11,232 bases of DNA, taken from assembly GCA_007121695.1 (NCBI GenBank), contig SKKC01000269.1, forward strand, positions 1 through 11,232. The letters are read 5' to 3'. The stretch comes from Spirochaetales bacterium. GTDB lineage: Bacteria > Spirochaetota > Spirochaetia > DSM-27196 > SKKC01. Positions 7,470 to 11,232 of the stretch are shown one piece after another (the first letter of the stretch is position 1; each line of letters starts with the position of its first letter). Position numbers and translations under genes: made by a program. The notes below the pieces were generated by a model that was given only the letters and a program-made list of their open reading frames with translations, was not told the origin of the DNA and did no database searches.

Positions 7470-7476
7470 CTCCCAC
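7470..7476 (-). promoter_or_regulatory. ogt: Ribosome binding site that decides the ogt start
   Basis: GTGGGAG lies on the minus strand (7476-7470). It touches the ATG at 7469 with no spacing but is 6 bases from the GTG at 7463. Normal Shine-Dalgarno geometry favours the GTG start. Confidence 0.6.
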
Positions 7477-7491
7477 AGTCGGTAGACAGAA

Positions 7492-7515
7492 TACAGGCAA
7501 GCTCCACTGCCTGTA
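7492..7515 (-). promoter_or_regulatory. Intercistronic hairpin between hflX and ogt
   Basis: Arms 7492-7499 (TACAGGCA) and 7508-7515 (TGCCTGTA) form a perfect 8-bp stem with an 8-base loop. On the minus strand a run of 7 T (7534-7528) comes before the hairpin, and only scattered Ts follow it. It is therefore not a classical terminator. It could attenuate or stabilise the hflX-ogt transcript, or be a protein-binding palindrome. Confidence 0.4.
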
Positions 7516-7541
7516 CATACGCTGCAGAAAAAAACCGGGCT

Positions 7542-8819
7542 TCAGACGACGTATTCAGACAGCAGATCGCGAAGCCGACTGCCCATTTCCGCTCGCACCT
7601 TAACCTGCTCGTTCTCGATTTCCTCTCGTACGACCCGGGCCTCCCGGTGCAGCATTGCAACGAGGTCCCAGCGGTCCGGAGGAAACAGAAGGTCTTCCTC
7701 GCTGCGGTGCGTCGTAACGAGTCCTGCGATACGCTCGCGAAGCGCCGGAATTCCAGCGCCGGTCAGGCTGCTGACCGGAACCCCCGAATCGACCCCGGCA
7801 ACGTGTACCGCGGCGCTCGAGATGGTGTGCTCGTCGTAACCGAGCAGATCCATTTTGTTCAGAACGACCACGAGCGAGGCCGTATCGGCGCCTATTTCCG
7901 CGAGTACCGCGCGAGTTGTTGCAACTTCATCGGCAGCCTGCGGGCTCGATGCGTCGACCACGTGAAGCAGAATGTCCGCCCGCACGGTTTCTTCGAGCGT
8001 GCTCTGGAAGGCCTCGACCAGATCGTGGGGAAGCTTCCGGATGAATCCGACGGTGTCTGTTACAATGACTTCCACGCCCGCGGGCAGGGCCATGCGCGCG
8101 GATTTCGGATCGAGGGTGGCAAAGAGCTTGTCCTGCCTGAGAACGGTCTGCCCGGTCAGCGCCGTCAGCAGACTTGATTTGCCCGCGTTCGTGTAACCCA
8201 CGAGTGCGACGGTGGGTACCGGAACCGCTTCCCGTTTCTGCCGCATCGTTGCCCGGTGCCGCCGAACTTCGCGCAGTTCGCGTTCAAGCTGCTGCTGTCG
8301 GGACGTTATACGGCGGCGGTCGATCTCCAGCTGCGTTTCGCCTTCACCGCGCGTTCCCTTCATACCACCCCGCTGGCGCGACAGGTGGGTCCACGCCCTG
8401 CGCAGGCGAGGAAGCTGGTACGCGAGTTCAGCCTTTTCGACCTGGAGCCGCGCCTCTCGCGTGACGGCGTGTTCGTGAAATATCTCGAGAATGATTTCGT
8501 GGCGGTCTGATACCGACACGCGCGTGCGGCGTTCGAGATTCCGCTGTTGCGACGGCGACAGTTCATCGTCGAATACGAGCGCGTCCGCTTCCAGCTCGTC
8601 GGCAAGGCTGGCGAGCTCGTCGGCCTGCCCGCTTCCGATAAACAGCCCGGGATGCGGAGTGTTGCCTCTCAGAACACGGGAATCGAGTACCCTGAAGCCG
8701 AGTGTATCGACCAGGCGGGCGAGTTCGCTGATGTGCTGGCGCGCTTCGGACGCGCTCATGTCCTTGTGCCGTACGCCGACCAGAATAACGCCCGGAGGCG
8801 TGTAGGTGTGTTCAATCAT
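7542..8819 (-). CDS. hflX: GTPase HflX
   Basis: HflX is a ribosome-associated GTPase that splits stalled ribosomes under stress. The 425-residue protein has the N-terminal HflX domain (about 10-190). It includes DRHEIILEIFHEHAVTREA (105-123), LPRLRRAW, and the glycine-rich linker RGEGETQLEIDRR (157-169), and is followed by a coiled coil. The G domain shows G1 GYTNAGKSS (208-216), G2 ATLDP (234-238), G3 DTVGFI (255-260), G4 NKMD (321-324) and G5 SSLTG (350-354). All are intact and the length is typical. The start is ATG 8819; the bases before it (CACCTGCATAG) have no Shine-Dalgarno. A possible -10 TAAAAT lies at 8836-8831, 11 bases before the ATG, but there is no good -35 at standard spacing. 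It is followed by ogt on the same strand and diverges from the nitroreductase gene. Confidence 0.97.
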   Translation of the reverse strand: MIEHTYTPPGVILVGVRHKDMSASEARQHISELARLVDTLGFRVLDSRVLRGNTPHPGLFIGSGQADELASLADELEADALVFDDELSPSQQRNLERRTRVSVSDRHEIILEIFHEHAVTREARLQVEKAELAYQLPRLRRAWTHLSRQRGGMKGTRGEGETQLEIDRRRITSRQQQLERELREVRRHRATMRQKREAVPVPTVALVGYTNAGKSSLLTALTGQTVLRQDKLFATLDPKSARMALPAGVEVIVTDTVGFIRKLPHDLVEAFQSTLEETVRADILLHVVDASSPQAADEVATTRAVLAEIGADTASLVVVLNKMDLLGYDEHTISSAAVHVAGVDSGVPVSSLTGAGIPALRERIAGLVTTHRSEEDLLFPPDRWDLVAMLHREARVVREEIENEQVKVRAEMGSRLRDLLSEYVV

Positions 8820-8857
8820 CTATGCAGGTGATTTTATCGCGAATTCGGCATTCAACG

Positions 8858-8878
8858 CCAGAGTCGAGGACGCTCTGG
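8858..8878. repeat. Inverted repeat in the hflX/nitroreductase divergent region
   Basis: CCAGAG (8858-8863) and CTCTGG (8873-8878) are perfect 6-base inverted arms separated by 9 bases. The 146-base region lies between two divergent genes, so a regulator site is plausible. A repeat this short could also be chance. Nothing else is evident in this intergenic region apart from the promoter-like elements and the tiny ORF noted in the findings. Confidence 0.3.
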
Positions 8879-8889
8879 GGCAACAACGG

Positions 8890-8918
8890 TCGCCGCAGAC
8901 GATTTTTTCCTGTATACT
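8890..8918 (+). promoter_or_regulatory. Weak candidate promoter of the nitroreductase gene
   Basis: TATACT (8913-8918) is a good -10 box. The hexamer 17 bases upstream, TCGCCG (8890-8895), matches a -35 at only 3 positions. Transcription would start near 8925, leaving a leader of about 40 bases. Confidence 0.35.
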
Positions 8919-8965
8919 TCGGCTGTGCCGTATGCAATGAGTAGACCAGTACACCGGGTCCCGAT

Positions 8966-9850
8966 GTGAAAAACGCGAGAGAAGTTATTTCGACACGACT
9001 CAGCTGCCGTTCCTTTGACGGTCAGCCGCTCTCCACGGACGACGAGGCAGCAGTTACGTCCCTGCTGAAACAGGTCAACGACCCTCCGTTCGGCTCTCCG
9101 GTAGGCATGGCGCTGGTATCTGCGACCGACACCATGATTGCCGACATATCCGAACGTGCTCCGTACGGCGTGGTGCACAATCCGGCCCAGTTCATAGTCG
9201 GGTATGTGCAGAAGGGCCGCCACAGCATGGAAGATTTCGGCTACGTGCTCGAGCAGGCGGTGCTGCACGTGGAAGCCCATGGTATTTCCACCTGCTGGCT
9301 CGGCGGTACATTTAACCGGGGCGGCTTTGCCGCCGTTCTGGGGCTCGACTCGGACGTACTGATACCGGCGGTCGTTCCCATTGGATACCCCGCCCGGCGT
9401 CGTACCGTAAGCGAAGGCTCGATACGGTTTTCCGTTGGCGCGCGGAAGCGTAAGCGATGGTCCGAGCTGTTTTTTGAAGCAGAGTTCTGGGATGATGATG
9501 ACAAACCTCAGTCTCCACCGTTCGCCCTGAGCCCGGCAGCAGCGGCCGACTACGAAGCGATGCTCGAAGCTGTGCGCCTCGCGCCGTCAACGTCGAACCA
9601 GCAGCCGTGGCGTATCTACCGCTACAGTGCCGACAGCGGGCCGGACATGCTGCATCTGTTTGTCTCGCGTACAACCGGGTTTGACAAGGCTATCAAGGAT
9701 GTCGACATGCAACGCATCGATGCGGGCGTGGCCATGGCACACTTCAGCGTGGTGGCAGACGAAATAGGGTTTCGCGGGCACTGGACCGAGCGAAAGCCGT
9801 CGTGGATGCCACGTGGGGTCGACTACGTAGCGACCTGGGTCGAGGACTGA
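8966..9850 (+). CDS. Putative nitroreductase, TM1586-type (FMN-dependent)
   Basis: This 294-residue protein resembles the TM1586-like nitroreductase family, in which both halves of one chain contribute a nitroreductase-like fold. Visible signatures are STRLSCRSFDGQPL (9-22, the FMN-phosphate-contact region usually written RRSVRxFxxxP), HGISTCWLGGTF (105-116), and VRLAPSTSNQQPWRI (203-217, the second FMN-contact region). The C-terminal part HFSVVADEIGFRGHW is typical. It is expected to be a cytosolic NAD(P)H-dependent flavin oxidoreductase; the natural substrate is unknown. The start is GTG 8966: an in-frame TAG at 8942-8944 and the lack of other start codons leave no alternative that keeps the N-terminal motif. 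No clear Shine-Dalgarno precedes it. It diverges from hflX and converges on galE with a gap of 15 bases. Confidence 0.88.
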   Translation: MKNAREVISTRLSCRSFDGQPLSTDDEAAVTSLLKQVNDPPFGSPVGMALVSATDTMIADISERAPYGVVHNPAQFIVGYVQKGRHSMEDFGYVLEQAVLHVEAHGISTCWLGGTFNRGGFAAVLGLDSDVLIPAVVPIGYPARRRTVSEGSIRFSVGARKRKRWSELFFEAEFWDDDDKPQSPPFALSPAAAADYEAMLEAVRLAPSTSNQQPWRIYRYSADSGPDMLHLFVSRTTGFDKAIKDVDMQRIDAGVAMAHFSVVADEIGFRGHWTERKPSWMPRGVDYVATWVED

Positions 9851-9865
9851 CCAGGGCAGTCCGGT

Positions 9866-10840
9866 TCAGGCCATGTGCTTCCGGTAGGCTTCCCACGTCG
9901 TTCGCACCAGCGTTTCCGGATCCGAGAAGACTGCGTCCCAGCTGAGGCTGTGAGAAGCCGTGCTGCTCGATGCCACGAGGCGGGCGGGGTCACCGGGGCG
10001 GCGATCCACAACGCGTGACGGAATGGGCTGTCCGGTTACGGTGCGTGCGACTTCGAGCATTTCCATGACGCTGAGTCCCTGTTCGCTTCCGAGGTTTACC
10101 GCGATACTCTCCTGCGTCTCGAACAGATAGTGCACGGCAGCCACGTGGGCGTTCGCAAGGTCGGTCACGTGAACGTAGTCGCGTATGCAGGTGCCGTCCG
10201 GGGTGTCGTAGTCATCACCGAAGATTAAAAGCTCGCCCCGTACTCCCGTGGCGACTTCCATAATGACCGGCAGCAGGTTTGCCGGATTGCGCTCGAGGCC
10301 ACCGATGCGGCCGTCCGTATCGTAGCCGGCTGCGTTGAAATAGCGCAGACTCGCGCTCTTGAGTCCGGTGAGGTCGTCGTACCAGGCCATGATCCGTTCA
10401 ATCTCGAGCTTCGTAAACCCGTAGAAGTTGGCCGGATTCGTCGGGTGGTCTTCGTCCACGGGAACGTACTGCGGTTCGCCATACACCGCAGCCGAACTCG
10501 AGAATACGATGCGGAGCACGCCTGTCTCTACCATGGCGTTCAGCAGCGATATGGTGCCACAGATATTGTTGTCCGCGTACTTTCCGGGGTGTTGCATGCT
10601 CTCCCCGGCCGCCTTGAACGCAGCGAGGTGTATCACCGCGTCGAATCCCTCTTTCAGTGTATTTTTCAGTAGATCCGTATCGCGTATACTGCCGCGTACG
10701 ACATCTGCGTCCGGAAACAGGTTTGCTTCCAGGCCAGTGGAAAAATCATCAAAAACACTGACAGAGTATCCTGCGTCGAGCAGCGCGCGAGTCACATGGC
10801 TTCCAATGTATCCGGCTCCGCCGGCGACAAGTATACGCAT
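9866..10840 (-). CDS. galE: UDP-glucose 4-epimerase
   Basis: GalE interconverts UDP-glucose and UDP-galactose in the Leloir pathway and supplies galactose units for surface glycans. The 324-residue short-chain dehydrogenase-like protein has the NAD-binding GGAGYIGS (7-14), the acidic VFDDFSTG (29-36), HLAAFKAAGES (71-81), the catalytic FSSSAAVYG (Ser116) and YGFTK (Tyr140, Lys144), RYFNAAG (166-172) and RDYVHVTDLA (220-229). These match the residues S124, Y149 and K153 of the E. coli enzyme. I start it at ATG 10840; a TTG at 10882 would add 14 unrelated residues and run through the promoter. No Shine-Dalgarno precedes the ATG. The gene stands alone, diverges from the lycopene cyclase gene and converges on the nitroreductase gene. 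Confidence 0.96.
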   Translation of the reverse strand: MRILVAGGAGYIGSHVTRALLDAGYSVSVFDDFSTGLEANLFPDADVVRGSIRDTDLLKNTLKEGFDAVIHLAAFKAAGESMQHPGKYADNNICGTISLLNAMVETGVLRIVFSSSAAVYGEPQYVPVDEDHPTNPANFYGFTKLEIERIMAWYDDLTGLKSASLRYFNAAGYDTDGRIGGLERNPANLLPVIMEVATGVRGELLIFGDDYDTPDGTCIRDYVHVTDLANAHVAAVHYLFETQESIAVNLGSEQGLSVMEMLEVARTVTGQPIPSRVVDRRPGDPARLVASSSTASHSLSWDAVFSDPETLVRTTWEAYRKHMA

Positions 10841-10848
10841 AGAAAAAC

Positions 10849-10878
10849 AGTGTGGGCATGGGCCGTACTCGTTGTCAA
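10849..10878 (-). promoter_or_regulatory. galE: Putative galE promoter
   Basis: On the minus strand a perfect TTGACA (10878-10873) and CACACT (10854-10849) are separated by 18 bases. The -10 box ends 8 bases before the ATG at 10840, so the transcript is predicted to begin about 2 bases before the start codon. The -35 box overlaps that of the divergent lycopene cyclase promoter by 5 bases. Confidence 0.5.
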
Positions 10879-10901
10879 GCAATCGCGCGGGGCAGTAGAT
10901 T
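10872..10901 (+). promoter_or_regulatory. Putative lycopene cyclase promoter
   Basis: TTGTCA (10872-10877) and TAGATT (10896-10901) are separated by 18 bases. The -10 box ends 6 bases before the ATG at 10908, placing the expected transcript start on or next to the A of the start codon. The -35 box lies within the same TTGTCAA word as the galE -35 on the other strand. Confidence 0.5.
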
Positions 10902-10907
10902 ATCGGG

Positions 10908-11232
10908 ATGGTACACGTCGGGGGCTCGTCACATCAGTTCGATTTCATTTTCGCGGGCGGCGGGGGCGCTGCGCTGAGCCTCGCGTGGCATCTGGTGAAT
11001 GCGGGCTACGATCAGGCCCGCATGCTGATCGTGGACGAGGAAGAAAAGCGGGTAAACGACCGGACCTGGTGTTACTGGGTCACAGGCCCGACACCGTACG
11101 ATGATGTAGCGCGCACGAGCTGGGACACGCTTCAGATCGTCGGCGACGGACGGGATCTGGTCCTCCCTCTATCCCCGTATCGATACCAGATGCTCCGGGC
11201 AGAGGACTTTTATCGCTTCGTCAGGGAACGCC
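10908..11232 (+). CDS. crtY: Lycopene beta-cyclase (5' part; 3' end outside window)
   Basis: The first 108 residues match the FAD-dependent lycopene cyclase family, which forms the beta-ionone rings of carotenoids from lycopene. FDFIFAGGGGAALSLAWHL (11-29) is the Rossmann dinucleotide-binding motif, with acidic Asp43 at the end of the second strand. The signatures NDRTWCYW (50-57) and LSPYRYQMLRAEDFYRFV (88-105) are characteristic of the CrtY type seen in Bacteroidetes and some other bacteria. ATG 10908 is certain: an in-frame TAG at 10896 blocks upstream extension, and the next Met lies beyond the FAD motif. Only ATCGGG lies between the -10 box and the ATG, and its GGG abuts the ATG, too close to act as a ribosome binding site. 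It is probably the first gene of a carotenoid operon continuing to the right, but this cannot be seen. The right edge cuts the gene. Confidence 0.9.
   Translation, partial: MVHVGGSSHQFDFIFAGGGGAALSLAWHLVNAGYDQARMLIVDEEEKRVNDRTWCYWVTGPTPYDDVARTSWDTLQIVGDGRDLVLPLSPYRYQMLRAEDFYRFVRER

Noticed and set aside
7266..8177. Plus-strand 303-codon frame opposite ogt and hflX
   Set aside because: It spans two genes with intact catalytic motifs on the other strand and has no motif of its own.
10841..10882. N-terminal extension of GalE from a TTG
   Set aside because: It adds 14 residues before the NAD motif that are not seen in the family, and it overlaps the probable promoter.
10796..11104. Plus-strand 102-codon frame across the galE start and cyclase start
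   Set aside because: It lies in a different frame from the lycopene cyclase, covers the divergent promoter region and lacks any motif.
1..11232. CRISPR array, tRNA, rRNA, insertion sequence or attachment site
   Set aside because: No regularly spaced direct repeats, transposase or integrase motifs, terminal inverted repeats or tRNA/rRNA signatures were seen on reading both strands.

Overview
This window is GC-rich, densely coding bacterial chromosome with eight complete genes and one cut gene at each end. A spirochaete is the best guess. The protein at 5320-6894 resembles, from memory, an uncharacterised spirochaete family. The solute-binding lipoprotein has a relaxed lipobox (VFTGC). A Bacteroidetes-type lycopene cyclase would fit a pigmented free-living Spirochaeta-like organism. 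This assignment is inference; there is no rRNA or other marker here.

Layout. 1-1319 (minus, runs off the left edge): a soluble MCP-like coiled-coil protein with no sensor or membrane segment. 5202-1447 (minus): a PLP aminotransferase, an overlapping ABC solute-binding lipoprotein and a MalK/UgpC-type ATPase. The ATPase also has its own good promoter and is closed by a clear intrinsic terminator. 5320-6894 (plus): a 524-residue helical protein of unknown function, divergent from the aminotransferase. 8819-6900 (minus): the ribosome-rescue GTPase HflX followed by the DNA-repair alkyltransferase Ogt. 8966-9850 (plus): a TM1586-type putative nitroreductase, divergent from hflX. 10840-9866 (minus): UDP-glucose 4-epimerase GalE. 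10908 to the right edge (plus): the start of a lycopene beta-cyclase, divergent from galE.

The gene groups look mostly like housekeeping and accessory metabolism: sugar uptake, UDP-sugar supply, stress and repair, carotenoid synthesis. No CRISPR array, insertion sequence, prophage, tRNA or rRNA was seen, and no gap without a gene exceeds about 150 bases.

Two things deserve attention beyond the gene list. First, several genes have a sigma70-like promoter whose -10 box ends only 6-10 bases before the start codon, with no convincing Shine-Dalgarno sequence, which suggests leaderless mRNAs. The clearest case is the galE/lycopene-cyclase divergent pair, whose two -35 boxes overlap within one 7-base word. 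Second, the MCP-like protein has a degenerate signalling tip and a DxxxQ helix that resembles the CheZ phosphatase motif. I did not find a complete, clearly new multi-gene system.
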